Of a stretch of DNA of 64,000 nt, positions 32,522 to 42,424 are shown in pieces (within the stretch, counting starts at the first letter, position 1; each line of letters starts with the position of its first letter). Source of the DNA: Collinsella sp. (GTDB lineage Bacteria > Actinomycetota > Coriobacteriia > Coriobacteriales > Coriobacteriaceae); contig DXZQ01000011.1 of assembly GCA_019419585.1 (NCBI GenBank), positions 19,727 through 83,726 of the forward strand, written 5' to 3'. The translations under genes were made by a program, and so were the position numbers. A model generated the notes under the pieces. That model ran no database searches, was not told the DNA's origin, and saw nothing but the letters and a program-made list of their open reading frames with translations.

Positions 32522-35352
32522 TGGCTGCCAAACTCATCGATCTTTCCTTTACGCTCAACGGCCGCAAGGTCAAGGTTCAGATTGCCCCCGACACCATGCT
32601 CTTTGCGCTTTTGCGTGAGCAGGGCTGCGCGTCGGTGCGCTGCGCCTGCGAGACCACCAACTGCGGTCTGTGCACGGTGTGGCTCGACGGCGACCCGGTG
32701 CTGAGCTGCTCGGTTCCCGCCGCCCGTGTAGAGGGCCACACCGTCACCACGCTCGAGGGCCTCAAGGCCGAGTCCGAGGCGCTTGCCCGTGCGATGGCTG
32801 CCGAAGGCGCCGAGCAGTGCGGTTTTTGCGCCCCCGGCCTCATCATGAACGTGCTGGCGCTCGCCCGCGCCGCCAAGGAGGACCCGAGCCTCGTCGCCAC
32901 GCGCGAGGAGCTCTCGCGCCAGCTGGCCGGCAACCTCTGCCGCTGCAGCGGCTACGAGAGTCAGCTGCGCGCCATCGTCCGCTTCCTCAACGAGTCCGGC
33001 GTGCAGGTGGGCTTTGAGATGCCCAAGCTGCCGGTCAACGACACGAGCTCCGACGGTGTCGTCTACAAGCAGATTACCCACAAGCAGCCCAAGAAGGACT
33101 CGAAGGCGCTGCTCGAGGGTCGTCCCGTCTACACGGGCGATATGGTGCCCGCCGGCGCGCTCATCGTCAAACTCAAGCGCAGCCCCTATGCCCGCGCCAA
33201 GATCCGCTCCATTGATACGTCGCGCGCCCTGAAGGTGCCCGGCGTGGTGGGCGTTTACACCTATGAGGATGTGCCCAAGCGCCGCTTTACCATCGCCGGT
33301 CAGAGCTATCCGCAGCCGAGTCCCTACGACCGCTTGATCCTCGAGAACCTCGTCCGTTACCAAAACGAGGAGGTGGCGATTGTCGCCGCCGAGACCGAGG
33401 AGGCCGCCGACAAGGCGCTCAAGCTCATCAAGGTCGACTACGAGGTGCTCGAGCCGCTGCTCGACTTTACCCAGGCACTCGATAACGACATCGTGGTCCA
33501 CCCCGAGGGCGACGTGACCTTTATGTTCCCGCAGGGCGGCGACGTCCCGCGCAACCTGGTGTGCAGCGGTACCAGTGATTACGGCGATCTGGACGAGGCC
33601 TTCGCCCAGAGCGACATCGTCTTTGAGCGCACCTACACCAGCCAGGCCACGCAGACCGCGCCCATGGAGACCTTCCGCGCCTTCGCGACGACCGACGCGT
33701 TCGGCCGCATCTCGGTGACCACCTCTACGCAGGTGCCCTTCCACGTGCGCCGCATGGTCGCGCAGTCGCTCGACATTCTGCAGTCGCAGGTGCAGGTCAT
33801 TAAGCCGCGCATCGGCGGCGGCTTTGGCTCCAAGCAGACGGGCTGCTGCGAGATCTTCGTGGCGTTCGTCACCCAGCAGACTGGCCGTCCGAGCTACTGC
33901 TGCTACACCCGCGAGGAGACCATCACTGCGGGCAACTCGCGCCACCAGATGCAGATGACCGTTAAGCTGGGCGCCATGAACGACGGCACCATCACGGCCA
34001 TCGACCTGCACACGCTGTCCAACGCCGGAGCGTACGGCGAGCACGCCACCACGACGATCGGCCTTTCGGGCCACAAGAGCCTGCCGATTTACAACCATGT
34101 AAAGGCGAGCCGCTTTAGCTGGGACGCTGTCTACACCAATACCAACCGCGGCGGCGCGTATCGCGGCTACGGTGCCACCCAGGGCCAGTTTGCCGTGGAG
34201 AGTGCCGTCAACGAGCTCGCTGACATGCTGCACATGGACCCCGCCGACCTGCGCCTTAAGAACATCGTGCGCGAGGGCGAGATCATGCCGCAGTACTACA
34301 ACGAAAAGCTCAACGCCTGCGCACTCGACCGCTGCCTGCTGCGCGCGATGGACATGATCGGTTGGCGCGACAAGCCGCTGGCCGTCGACCTGGGCGACCG
34401 CGTGCGTGCTCTGGGCTGTGCGCTCACCATGCAGGGCTCGGGCATTTCCAACGTGGATATCGCCGGCATCGACATGCGCCTGGAAGAGGACGGCTTCATT
34501 TCCATCGGCACCGGCGCCACCGATAACGGCATGGGCGTCGACACGATCCTGGCGCAGATTGCCGCCGAGGAGCTGGGCGTGGAGAGCTCGCTCATTGTGG
34601 TGCGCGGCGTGGACACCGACGTGTCGCCGTTCGATGCCGGCTCGTACGCGAGCTCGGGTACGTACGTGACGGGCCTGGCAGCCAAGAACGCCGCGACCGA
34701 GCTGCGCGAGAAGATCTGCGCTAAGGCCGCCCAGATGTGGGACGTGGACGCCGCCGACGTGGTCTTTGATGGCCAGTACGTGCGCCTGTCCGACGAGCGT
34801 GCCGCGCGCGAGCAGAACCGCTACCTCACGCTGCGTGACTTTGCCAACCTGTGCGTCAAGAACATCGCGGGAGGCGACGCGCTGACCTCGCATGCCTCTG
34901 CCTGCCTGCCCGTTTCGCCTCCGCCGTTTATGGCCGGCATTGCCGAGGTCGAGGTTGACAAGGCCACCGGCAAGGTGACTGTGGTGGACTATGCGGCGGC
35001 CGTCGACTGCGGCACCGTGATCAACGAGGCGCTCGCGCGCGTCCAGGCCGAGGGCGGCATTGCCCAGGGCATCGGCCACGCGCTCTACGAGATTGTCGAG
35101 CACGACGACCGCGGCCGCCTGCGCACCGGCAACTTTATGAGCTACAAGCTGCCCACGCGCCTGGATATCGGCAGTATTCGCGTGGCCTTTGAGCCGAGCT
35201 ACGAGCCTACGGGCCCGTTTGGCGCCAAGTCGATCGGCGAGGTCGTCATCAACACGCCGCTCGCCGCCGTGGCCTCGGCCGTGGCACACGCCACCGGCCA
35301 CCAGGTGCGCTCGCTGCCGATCACGCCCGAGAAGGCCCTGCTGGGGGAGTAG
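32521..35352 (+). CDS. Xanthine dehydrogenase/aldehyde oxidoreductase-like protein, [2Fe-2S] and molybdopterin domains fused
   Basis: This 943-residue protein combines the small iron-sulfur subunit and the large molybdenum subunit of the XDH family. Residues 1-160 bind two [2Fe-2S] clusters (CETTNCGLC plus a downstream Cys, then QCGFCAPG...NLCRCSGY). The remainder is the molybdopterin part, with RIGGGFGSKQTG, GGAYRGYGATQGQF and the terminal KSIGEVVIN holding the catalytic glutamate. It should hydroxylate a purine or aldehyde-like substrate in the cytoplasm with the preceding FAD subunit. The same architecture occurs in selenium-dependent xanthine dehydrogenases of species carrying selD, yedF and the EF2568-type desulfurase, all present in this window. 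A labile-selenium cofactor is therefore plausible but unproven. Confidence 0.88.
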   Translation: MAAKLIDLSFTLNGRKVKVQIAPDTMLFALLREQGCASVRCACETTNCGLCTVWLDGDPVLSCSVPAARVEGHTVTTLEGLKAESEALARAMAAEGAEQCGFCAPGLIMNVLALARAAKEDPSLVATREELSRQLAGNLCRCSGYESQLRAIVRFLNESGVQVGFEMPKLPVNDTSSDGVVYKQITHKQPKKDSKALLEGRPVYTGDMVPAGALIVKLKRSPYARAKIRSIDTSRALKVPGVVGVYTYEDVPKRRFTIAGQSYPQPSPYDRLILENLVRYQNEEVAIVAAETEEAADKALKLIKVDYEVLEPLLDFTQALDNDIVVHPEGDVTFMFPQGGDVPRNLVCSGTSDYGDLDEAFAQSDIVFERTYTSQATQTAPMETFRAFATTDAFGRISVTTSTQVPFHVRRMVAQSLDILQSQVQVIKPRIGGGFGSKQTGCCEIFVAFVTQQTGRPSYCCYTREETITAGNSRHQMQMTVKLGAMNDGTITAIDLHTLSNAGAYGEHATTTIGLSGHKSLPIYNHVKASRFSWDAVYTNTNRGGAYRGYGATQGQFAVESAVNELADMLHMDPADLRLKNIVREGEIMPQYYNEKLNACALDRCLLRAMDMIGWRDKPLAVDLGDRVRALGCALTMQGSGISNVDIAGIDMRLEEDGFISIGTGATDNGMGVDTILAQIAAEELGVESSLIVVRGVDTDVSPFDAGSYASSGTYVTGLAAKNAATELREKICAKAAQMWDVDAADVVFDGQYVRLSDERAAREQNRYLTLRDFANLCVKNIAGGDALTSHASACLPVSPPPFMAGIAEVEVDKATGKVTVVDYAAAVDCGTVINEALARVQAEGGIAQGIGHALYEIVEHDDRGRLRTGNFMSYKLPTRLDIGSIRVAFEPSYEPTGPFGAKSIGEVVINTPLAAVASAVAHATGHQVRSLPITPEKALLGE

Positions 35353-35381
35353 CGGGTCGGCGAACAAGTCGTAATGGGCGG

Positions 35382-35406
35382 GGCGGGGCAACTCGCCCCG
35401 CCTTTC
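35382..35406 (+). terminator. Probable terminator after the molybdenum hydroxylase operon
   Basis: An 8-bp GC stem, GGCGGGGC (35382-35389) with GCCCCGCC (35395-35402), is followed by a weak TTTC tract. Confidence 0.65.
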
Positions 35407-35492
35407 GCACTCGTGGTGAGGTCGTGAGCCTGTAAAACGTGTGCGTGCGCTTGTCGTTCGTATCTGCTATCATTCCTAGTCTGTGCGCTCAT

Positions 35493-35576
35493 GCGGGCGT
35501 GGCGGAATTGGTAGACGCGCCAGATTTAGGTTCTGGTGGGATTCCCGTGAAGGTTCGAGTCCTTTCGCCCGCACCA
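35493..35576 (+). tRNA. tRNA-Leu (anticodon TAG)
   Basis: An 84-base class II tRNA with acceptor GCGGGCG with CGCCCGC, anticodon arm CCAGA-TTTAGGT-TCTGG giving TAG, a variable arm of the leucine type, T arm AAGG-TTCGAGT-CCTT and an encoded CCA. It stands alone ahead of the trigger factor gene. Confidence 0.96.
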
Positions 35577-35667
35577 ACGCATCTGCGTCGGCTTCGGCCG
35601 TCGCGACTCTTTGTTGCATAAAGGTACCAGCACCTCAGATAAGCTGGGCAGTATGAGGAGGAACGTG

Positions 35668-36966
35668 TTGAACATCACCGCTTCTGACGTCAAGGACGCC
35701 AAGCTCACCGCTACGGTCACCATCCCGGCCGCCGACGTCGACGCCGCGATCAAGAAGGCCTACAAGGAAACCGCCAAGAAGTACCGCTTCCCGGGCTTCC
35801 GTGCCGGCAAGGCTCCCCGTCCGGTCATCGATTCCGCTCTTGGCGCCGAGGCTACCCTCGCTCAGGCCACCAACGACCTGATCGCCGCCAACGAGCCCGC
35901 CGTCCTCAACGAGCTGGACATCGTCCCCACCAAGAGCGGTGACTACAAGGAGCTCGACCTCGCCAAGGATCACGAGGACTACACCTACATCGTCGAGTTC
36001 TCCCTGCGTCCCGCCGCTGAGCTCTCCTCCTTCGACGCTGTCGAGATCGAGATGCCCCCTGCGGAGGTCACCGAGTCCGAGATCAACAACCAGGTCGAGA
36101 TGCTCCTCAACTACCGTGCCACCTTCGAGGACGTCGAGGGCCGCGCTGTCGAGTCCGAGGACTACGTTACCGTCGACCTCAAGGCCGTCGAGAACGCCGA
36201 CAACTTTGCCGCCGAGGGCCGTATGCTCATCGCCGGTAGCGACAGCAACCCCGCCGAGTTCAACGAGGCTCTGATCGGCGCCAACGTTGACGACGTCAAG
36301 TCCGTCACCTGGACCGACGAGGCCGAGGAGGGCGAGGAGGCCGAGACCCACACCGTCGAGGTCACCGTCAAGGGCATCAAGGTCCGCAACACCCCCGAGC
36401 TCACCGACGAGCTCGTCAAGTCTGACTTTGGCTTCGACAGCATCGACGCTATGCGCGACGCCATCAAGCTCGAGATCGAGCAGGACAAGGCTTCCCGCCT
36501 CCCGGCCGAGAAGGAGAACCGTTGCGTCTCCGCTCTCGCCGAGCGCCTGCAGCTCGAGGAGATGGACGCCGACTACGAGCAGTCCGTCTTTGAGGAGCTT
36601 GGCCAGAACTTCCTGTCCAACCTCGCTGCCCGCGGCATGACGCTGGACACCTGGCTGCCCGCTTCCGGCCTGACCATGGAGCAGTTCATCGGCGACCTGC
36701 ACAAGCAGGCCAACGACGTTGCCCGTGAGTCCCTGGCCCTCGACGCCCTCGCCCGCGAGCTCAAGATCGAGGTCACCGAGGACGACATTAACGCCGAGTT
36801 CGAGAAGGCCGGCGTCAAGGATGTCGAGGCTTCCAAGGCCGAGTTCATCGCCGACGGCCGCATGCCTGCCGTCCGCGAGTCCATCCGTCGCTCCAAGGCC
36901 GTCGACCACCTGGTCGAGAACGCCAAGGTGACCGAGGTCGACGAGACCGCCAAGGACGCCGAGTAA
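35668..36966 (+). CDS. tig: Trigger factor, ribosome-associated chaperone and prolyl isomerase
   Basis: This 432-residue protein follows the trigger factor plan: an N-terminal ribosome-binding domain with the loop motif FPGFRAGKAPRPVI, a middle FKBP-type isomerase domain (DYVTVDLKAVENADNF onward, without the full set of typical FKBP aromatic residues) and a helical C-terminal chaperone domain. The start is uncertain: AGGAGG at 35656-35661 fits TTG 35668 best. GTG 35665 is three bases away, and ATG 35653 overlaps the ribosome site. The very acidic composition and strong codon bias fit high expression. clpP and clpX follow, the usual order in many bacteria. Confidence 0.95.
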   Translation: MNITASDVKDAKLTATVTIPAADVDAAIKKAYKETAKKYRFPGFRAGKAPRPVIDSALGAEATLAQATNDLIAANEPAVLNELDIVPTKSGDYKELDLAKDHEDYTYIVEFSLRPAAELSSFDAVEIEMPPAEVTESEINNQVEMLLNYRATFEDVEGRAVESEDYVTVDLKAVENADNFAAEGRMLIAGSDSNPAEFNEALIGANVDDVKSVTWTDEAEEGEEAETHTVEVTVKGIKVRNTPELTDELVKSDFGFDSIDAMRDAIKLEIEQDKASRLPAEKENRCVSALAERLQLEEMDADYEQSVFEELGQNFLSNLAARGMTLDTWLPASGLTMEQFIGDLHKQANDVARESLALDALARELKIEVTEDDINAEFEKAGVKDVEASKAEFIADGRMPAVRESIRRSKAVDHLVENAKVTEVDETAKDAE

Positions 36967-37129
36967 TTCTCGCCACCTTGCCCGCGAGCGCATGCGTGCG
37001 CCCGTGATGGGGTAAAGTTATACACCGGTTATCCGGTTGCTTCGTACGGTGCCAGCCAATGCATAGCATGCGGGCACCGTACGTTTATCTAGAACCAATT
37101 TGGTCCGCAAGAGAGAAATGGAGATGCGT

Positions 37130-37750
37130 ATGATCGCTAAGTTCGATTCCGCCCTCGTGCCATACGTTATCGAGCAGACGCCGCGCGGCGAGCGCAGCTA
37201 CGATATCTATTCGCGCCTGCTCAACGACCGCATCATCTTCTTGGGCGAGGAGATCAACTCCGTCAGCGCCAACCTGGTCGTTGCCCAGCTGTTGCATCTT
37301 GAGAGCCAGGATGCCGAGAAGGATATCTCGCTCTACATCAATTCGCCCGGCGGCGAGGTTTACTCCGGCCTGGCCATTCTGGACACTATGAACTTCATCA
37401 AGCCGCAGGTCTCCACCATCTGCGTGGGCATGGCCGCGTCCATGGCCGCCGTGCTGCTTTCGGCTGGCGCCAAGGGCAAGCGCTTCTGCCTGCCGCACTC
37501 CAAGGTCATGATTCACCAGCCCAGCGGCGGTGCCCAGGGCCAGCAGACCGAGATCGAGATCGTGGCTGAGGAGATCAAGAAGACTCGCCGCGAGCTCAAC
37601 CAGATTCTGTCCGATGCCTCGGGCCAGCCGATCGAGAAGGTCCAGGCCGATACCGAGCGCGACAACTACCTGACCGCTGCCGAGGCCCTCGACTACGGCC
37701 TGATCGACCGTATCGTCACCTCGCGCGACCTCGCCGCGAAGGACGCCTAG
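37130..37750 (+). CDS. clpP: ATP-dependent Clp protease proteolytic subunit
   Basis: This serine protease forms the ClpP barrel. [24 protein letters not shown] and [14 protein letters not shown] are typical. Catalytic Ser104 is in [10 protein letters not shown] and His129 in MIHQPSGG, counted from ATG 37130. This start has GGAG six bases upstream; ATGs at 37118 and 37124 and a TTG at 37100 are in frame and possible. It lies one base before clpX, so ClpX and ClpP are made together. Confidence 0.96.
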   Translation: MIAKFDSALVPYVIEQTPRGERSYDIYSRLLNDRIIFLGEEINSVSANLVVAQLLHLESQDAEKDISLYINSPGGEVYSGLAILDTMNFIKPQVSTICVGMAASMAAVLLSAGAKGKRFCLPHSKVMIHQPSGGAQGQQTEIEIVAEEIKKTRRELNQILSDASGQPIEKVQADTERDNYLTAAEALDYGLIDRIVTSRDLAAKDA

Positions 37751-37751
37751 G

Positions 37752-39158
37752 ATGGCAGGAAACATGCAGGACAACTTTGACGAGAACGGCAACCCCATCC
37801 GCTGCTCCTTCTGCGGAAAAGAGCAGGGCCAGGTTCGTCGCCTTGTAAAGGGTCCGACCAACATCTTTATCTGTGACGAGTGCGTCGCCGCTTGCTCTGA
37901 GATCTTGGAGGAGTCGCTGGCTTCGGACTTTATGGACGCTGCCCGCAACGGCAAGCTGCCGGGCTTCCTCAACGATCACGGCCAGGCTGCCGGGCAGCCC
38001 GCCGTGGACCCCGAGGCCGAGGGCTTTGAGCTCGAGGACGACCGCCAGGTCATCACGCACGTGCCGACGCCGCACGAGATCTATGACGAGCTTTCGGCTT
38101 ATGTCATGGGCCAAGAGGACGCCAAGCGCGCCATGTCGGTTGCCGTGTACAACCATTACCGCCGCGTCATCGAGGGCGGTGCTGCGCTTTCGGCCTTTGA
38201 CGACGGTTTGGACTCGCAGCTTGACGATGACATGGACGAGGTGGAGCTCGCCAAGTCCAACATCCTGCTGCTCGGTCCCACCGGTACCGGCAAGACGCTG
38301 CTGGCCCAGACGCTCGCGCGCATCCTCGAGGTGCCGTTTGCCATCGCCGATGCCACCGCGCTCACCGAGGCTGGTTACGTGGGCGAGGACGTGGAGAACA
38401 TTCTGCTCAAGCTTATCAATGCTGCCGATGGCGACATTGAGCGCGCACAGGTGGGCATCATCTATGTCGATGAGATTGACAAGATTGCTCGCAAGGCCGA
38501 GAACCTTTCCATCACCCGCGATGTCTCGGGCGAGGGCGTTCAGCAGGCACTGCTTAAGATTCTTGAGGGCACGGTGGCCAGCGTTCCGCCTACCGGTGGC
38601 CGCAAGCATCCCCAGCAGGAGCTGCTGCAGATCGACACGACTAACATCCTGTTTATCTGCGGCGGTGCCTTTGTGGGTCTGGACAAGATCATCGCCGACC
38701 GCGTGGGCAACAAGGGCGTGGGCTTTAACTCCGAGATCGCCGGCCCCACCTCGGTCGACGAGAACGACCTGCTGCGCCAGGTGCTCCCGCAGGACCTCAA
38801 CGCCTTTGGCATGATCCCCGAGTTCGTGGGCCGTACGCCCGTCGTCACCCAGACGCAGGCGCTCGATGAGGACGACCTGGTGTCGATCCTGACCGAGCCC
38901 AAGAACGCCGTGGTGCGCCAGTACCGCAAGATGTTCCAGCTCGAGGATGTCGATCTTGAGTTTGAGGACGCGGCCCTGCACGAGATCGCCCGCATGGCGC
39001 TCGCCCGCAAGACCGGCGCCCGCGGCCTGCGCGCCATCTGCGAGGACGTGCTGCAGCAGACGATGTTCGACCTCCCCAGCGAGGAGGGCGTCACCAAGGT
39101 CATCGCAACCGAAGCTGCCGTAAAGGGCGAAGAACAGCCCCAGCGCATCTACGGGTAA
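37752..39158 (+). CDS. clpX: ClpX unfoldase, ATP-binding subunit of ClpXP
   Basis: This 468-residue AAA+ protein has an N-terminal zinc-binding domain with two CxxC pairs (CSFCGKEQ...CDECVAAC) for adaptor and substrate binding. Walker A GPTGTGKT lies at about residue 175, Walker B is [12 protein letters not shown], and the pore and sensor motifs are followed by the C-terminal [13 protein letters not shown]. It unfolds proteins and feeds them into ClpP. An insert of about 20 acidic residues lies before Walker A ([17 protein letters not shown]). A terminator follows. Confidence 0.97.
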   Translation: MAGNMQDNFDENGNPIRCSFCGKEQGQVRRLVKGPTNIFICDECVAACSEILEESLASDFMDAARNGKLPGFLNDHGQAAGQPAVDPEAEGFELEDDRQVITHVPTPHEIYDELSAYVMGQEDAKRAMSVAVYNHYRRVIEGGAALSAFDDGLDSQLDDDMDEVELAKSNILLLGPTGTGKTLLAQTLARILEVPFAIADATALTEAGYVGEDVENILLKLINAADGDIERAQVGIIYVDEIDKIARKAENLSITRDVSGEGVQQALLKILEGTVASVPPTGGRKHPQQELLQIDTTNILFICGGAFVGLDKIIADRVGNKGVGFNSEIAGPTSVDENDLLRQVLPQDLNAFGMIPEFVGRTPVVTQTQALDEDDLVSILTEPKNAVVRQYRKMFQLEDVDLEFEDAALHEIARMALARKTGARGLRAICEDVLQQTMFDLPSEEGVTKVIATEAAVKGEEQPQRIYG

Positions 39159-39171
39159 ATAGCGCCCGTTT

Positions 39172-39206
39172 AGGTCCCGCGGCAACCACTGCGGGACCTG
39201 CCTTTT
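39172..39206 (+). terminator. Terminator of tig-clpP-clpX
   Basis: A 9-bp perfect stem, AGGTCCCGC (39172-39180) with GCGGGACCT (39191-39199), is followed by GCCTTTT. Confidence 0.85.
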
Positions 39207-39292
39207 AGGGACAGGTTTATTTTGGTCGGTTTTATATGGGCAAACGTCATTCTGCCTGATAAAACCTGCCAAAATAAACCTGTCCCTTTTTG
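39207..39292. repeat. Long palindrome downstream of clpX
   Basis: The arm 39207-39234 (starts AGGGACAGGTTTATTTTGG) is repeated inverted at 39260-39287 with 26 of 28 positions complementary and a 25-base loop. A run of five T residues follows. It may be a second terminator or a mobile palindromic repeat. Shorter relatives with a GGGAC(A/T)GT core occur elsewhere in the window. Confidence 0.8.
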
Positions 39293-39362
39293 GTAGGTAT
39301 GCCTGTGCTATTCTGTGAGATTGTTTAGCTAGTACCTTCAGACTGAAGTAATCGATACCTAA

Positions 39363-39475
39363 GGCGTGTCCGCCTGCTTGGTTTTCGTAGATTCCGCACG
39401 AGCCGAAGAGCACTAAATGTGCTCTTCGTGCGAGCCAGGACTTGACCGAGCGAAAACCAAGCAGGCGGACACGCC
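39363..39475 (+). promoter_or_regulatory. Structured valS leader with a 25-bp perfect inverted repeat
   Basis: Bases 39363-39387 (begin GGCGTGTCCGCCTGC) are the exact reverse complement of 39451-39475. Between them a second hairpin pairs GAAGAGCAC (39404-39412) with GTGCTCTTC (39418-39426). The right arm ends 20 bases before the valS ATG. No T-box sequence (TGGNACCGCG) is present. The whole 39159-39495 spacer has no gene. Confidence 0.75.
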
Positions 39476-39495
39476 GACGGGCAAGGGAGAGATAT

Positions 39496-42192
39496 ATGGA
39501 AGAGATGCCCAAGAACTACGATCCGTCGACCAACGAGCCGGCGATCCTGCAGAAGTGGCTCGACGGCGGCTACTACAAGCGCCGTGAGGGCGTGGGCGAC
39601 TGCACCGTCACCATTCCGCCTCCCAACGTGACCGGCAAGCTCCACATGGGTCACGCCACCGACGACTCCATCCAGGATGCCATCATCCGTATGGCCCGCA
39701 TGCGCGGCAAGTCCACGCGCTGGGTGCTCGGCACCGATCACGCCGGCATCGCCACGCAGACTAAGGTCGACAAGAAGCTCAAGAGCGAGGGCATCAGCCG
39801 CCTGGAGATCGGTCGCGACAAGTTTGTCGACGCCTGCTGGGATTGGACCCACGAGTACGGCGGCATCATCGTCGAGCAGATCAAGCGTATGGGCTGCTCC
39901 GTTGACTTCGACAACGAGCGCTTCACCATGGACGAGGATTACGCCCAGGCCGTGCGTAAGGTCTTCTGCGACTGGTACCACGACGGCCTGATCTACCGTG
40001 GCAAGCGTATCGTCAACTGGTGCCCCAACTGCACCACCGCTATCTCGGACGACGAGGCCGAGTATAAGGACGAGAAGGGCCACCTGTGGCACCTGCGTTA
40101 CCCGCTGACCGAGCCGGTCAACGGCCAGGACTACATCGTCGTCGCCACCACGCGCCCCGAGACCATGCTCGGCGACACGGGCGTTGCCGTCTCCCCGAAG
40201 GATCCCGAGAAGGCCGCCTTTGTGGGTAAGACCGTCAAGCTCCCCATCGTCGACCGTGAGATCCCCATCTTTGAGGATTGGCACGTCGACGCCAACTTCG
40301 GCTCCGGCTTCGTTAAGGTCACCCCGGCCCACGACCCCAACGACTACGCCATGGGTCAGGCCCACGACCTGCCGCAGATCAATATCTTCGACGAGCACGC
40401 GGTGGTCGTCGAGGGCTATGGCGAGTTCACCGGCATGAATCGCGACGAGTGCCGCGAGGCCGTCATTAAGTGGTTCGACGAGCACGGCCTGCTCGACCAC
40501 GTCGAAGAGCTCGACCACTCCGTCATGCACTGCTACCGTTGCGACTCCGCACTGGAGCCGTGGCTGTCCGAGCAGTGGTTCGTGGCCGTCGATAAGCTCA
40601 AGGGGCCGGCGCTCGACGCCGTCAACTCCGGCAAGGTCACCTTCCACCCCGCGCGCTGGACGCAGACCTACACCACCTGGATGGAAAACCTCAAGGACTG
40701 GTGCATCAGCCGCCAGCTGTGGTGGGGCCACCGTATCCCCGTGTTCTACTGCGAGGACTGCGGCTGGGAGGACGCCCTCACCGAGGACACCGACGTGTGC
40801 CCCAAGTGCGGCGGTCATCACGTGCATCAGGACGAGAACGTGCTGGACACCTGGTTCAGCTCGCAGCTGTGGACCTTCGCCACGCAGGGCTGGCCGCAAA
40901 AGCCGGAGCTGCTCGAGGGCCATCACCCCACGACGGCGCTCGTCACCGCGCGTGACATCATCGCGCTGTGGGTCGCCCGCATGGTCATGAGCTCGCTGTA
41001 CTTCCTTGATGAGGTGCCGTTTAAGGACGTCGTCATCTACCCGACGATTCTGGCCAAGGACGGCAGCCGCATGTCCAAGTCCAAGGGCAACGGCGTAGAC
41101 CCCATGGACCTCATTGGCATGTACGGCGCCGACGCCATGCGCTATAACCTGCTCACGCTGTGCACCAACAACCAGGACGTCAAGTTTGACGCGAACATCG
41201 ATAAGAAGACCAAGAAGCTCATCGACAGCCCGCGTACCGACCAGGCCAAGAGCTTTGTGACCAAGATCTGGAACGCCAGCCGCTTCCTGCTCATGAACAT
41301 GGAGGGCTACACGCCCGGCGAGCCTGTCGTGGAGACGCCGGCCGACGCTTGGATGTTCAGCCGCCTGGCCAAGGCCGTGAAGATGGTCACCGAGGGTATT
41401 GAGAACTACACCTTTGGCGACATGGCCCGCGGCGTGCAGCAGTTCTTCTGGAACGAGGTCTGCGACTGGTACGTCGAGGTCACCAAGGCCCGTCTGAAGG
41501 GCGAGGGCCGTCTACAGGCGCAGCGCAACCTGATCTTTGTGCTCGACACCTCCATTCGCCTGATGCACCCGCTTATGCCGTTTGTCACCGAGGAGATCTG
41601 GGACAACATGCCGGCGAGCGTGCTCGACCTGGACGCCGAGGGCAACGTGAACCGCGCCGAGGCGCTCATGATCGCCAAGTGGCCCGAGCCCGCCGACTAC
41701 GCCAAGTACGTCGACGAGCCCGCCGAGCGCGCGTTTGAGCTGTGCCGTGCCGTCGTTTCCGCCGCCCGTGCCACCCGTTCGCGTTATCGCTTAAGCCCCA
41801 AGGCGGAGCTCGACGTGGTCGTGCGCGCCGGTGCCGAGGACATCGAGAAGCTCGAGAGCCTGCGCTCCACGATTGAGCCGCTGGCGAACACCGCTTCGCT
41901 GGTCATGGGCACCGATGTTGAGAAGCCGGCTGCGAGCATTGCCGTGGTCGATAGCGGTGTCGAGGTCTTTGTGGTGCTCGAGGGCAAGGTTGACCTTTCG
42001 GCCGAGAAGGCACGCCTGGAGAAGGAGATCGCCGCGGCCCAGAAGGAGCTTGCTGGCTGCGAGAAGACCCTTGCCAACGAGGGCTTTGTGGCCAAGGCCG
42101 CACCCGCGGTGGTCCAGAAGAAGAGGGACCGTGCAGCTGAGCTCAAGGAGATCCTGGCGGCGCTGACTGCTCAGGTTGCTGACTTCTCGTAA
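39496..42192 (+). CDS. valS: Valyl-tRNA synthetase
   Basis: This 898-residue class I synthetase charges tRNA-Val. The HIGH motif appears in PPNVTGKLHMGHA and KMSKS in SRMSKSKGNG. A large editing domain lies between them, and a C-terminal coiled coil (LSAEKARLEKEIAAAQKELAGCEK) is typical of ValRS. ATG 39496 follows AAGGGAGAG. The open frame extends upstream through the inverted repeat, but that part is not family-like. It is preceded by the unusual structured leader described separately. Confidence 0.97.
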   Translation: MEEMPKNYDPSTNEPAILQKWLDGGYYKRREGVGDCTVTIPPPNVTGKLHMGHATDDSIQDAIIRMARMRGKSTRWVLGTDHAGIATQTKVDKKLKSEGISRLEIGRDKFVDACWDWTHEYGGIIVEQIKRMGCSVDFDNERFTMDEDYAQAVRKVFCDWYHDGLIYRGKRIVNWCPNCTTAISDDEAEYKDEKGHLWHLRYPLTEPVNGQDYIVVATTRPETMLGDTGVAVSPKDPEKAAFVGKTVKLPIVDREIPIFEDWHVDANFGSGFVKVTPAHDPNDYAMGQAHDLPQINIFDEHAVVVEGYGEFTGMNRDECREAVIKWFDEHGLLDHVEELDHSVMHCYRCDSALEPWLSEQWFVAVDKLKGPALDAVNSGKVTFHPARWTQTYTTWMENLKDWCISRQLWWGHRIPVFYCEDCGWEDALTEDTDVCPKCGGHHVHQDENVLDTWFSSQLWTFATQGWPQKPELLEGHHPTTALVTARDIIALWVARMVMSSLYFLDEVPFKDVVIYPTILAKDGSRMSKSKGNGVDPMDLIGMYGADAMRYNLLTLCTNNQDVKFDANIDKKTKKLIDSPRTDQAKSFVTKIWNASRFLLMNMEGYTPGEPVVETPADAWMFSRLAKAVKMVTEGIENYTFGDMARGVQQFFWNEVCDWYVEVTKARLKGEGRLQAQRNLIFVLDTSIRLMHPLMPFVTEEIWDNMPASVLDLDAEGNVNRAEALMIAKWPEPADYAKYVDEPAERAFELCRAVVSAARATRSRYRLSPKAELDVVVRAGAEDIEKLESLRSTIEPLANTASLVMGTDVEKPAASIAVVDSGVEVFVVLEGKVDLSAEKARLEKEIAAAQKELAGCEKTLANEGFVAKAAPAVVQKKRDRAAELKEILAALTAQVADFS

Positions 42193-42246
42193 GGTTTACT
42201 CGGGGGACGCGGTTTGGGGCATTGCTCGCTACTGCGGACACCTATT

Positions 42247-42382
42247 CCGCCGTTCTAACGAACGGCGGCTGACTCGACGCTGCAAACGCCTCTGATGGCC
42301 AATCTGCCGTTCAACTTCGGGCGCATGGGCATAAGCCCTATGCGCCCTTGTTTCACGGCACCTTGGCTCATCAGAGGCGTTT
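42247..42382. repeat. Nested palindromes between valS and folC
   Basis: Three inverted repeats fill this spacer. CCGCCGTT (42247-42254) pairs with AACGGCGG (42261-42268) and may end valS. A 14-bp perfect pair, AAACGCCTCTGATG (42284-42297) with its inverse (42369-42382), encloses GGGCGCATGGGC with GCCC-T-ATGCGCCC (42319-42347). No gene is visible. Confidence 0.75.
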
Positions 42383-42424
42383 TCGCTGACTATCCTCAAC
42401 CTATACTGTTTTATTTTTCTATGA

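Noticed and set aside
32518..35391. 957-codon minus-strand open frame opposite the molybdenum hydroxylase
   Set aside because: Exactly mirrors a strongly conserved gene and has no family features.
39363..39475. T-box riboswitch for valS
   Set aside because: No TGGNACCGCG antiterminator sequence and no specifier-loop arrangement could be found.
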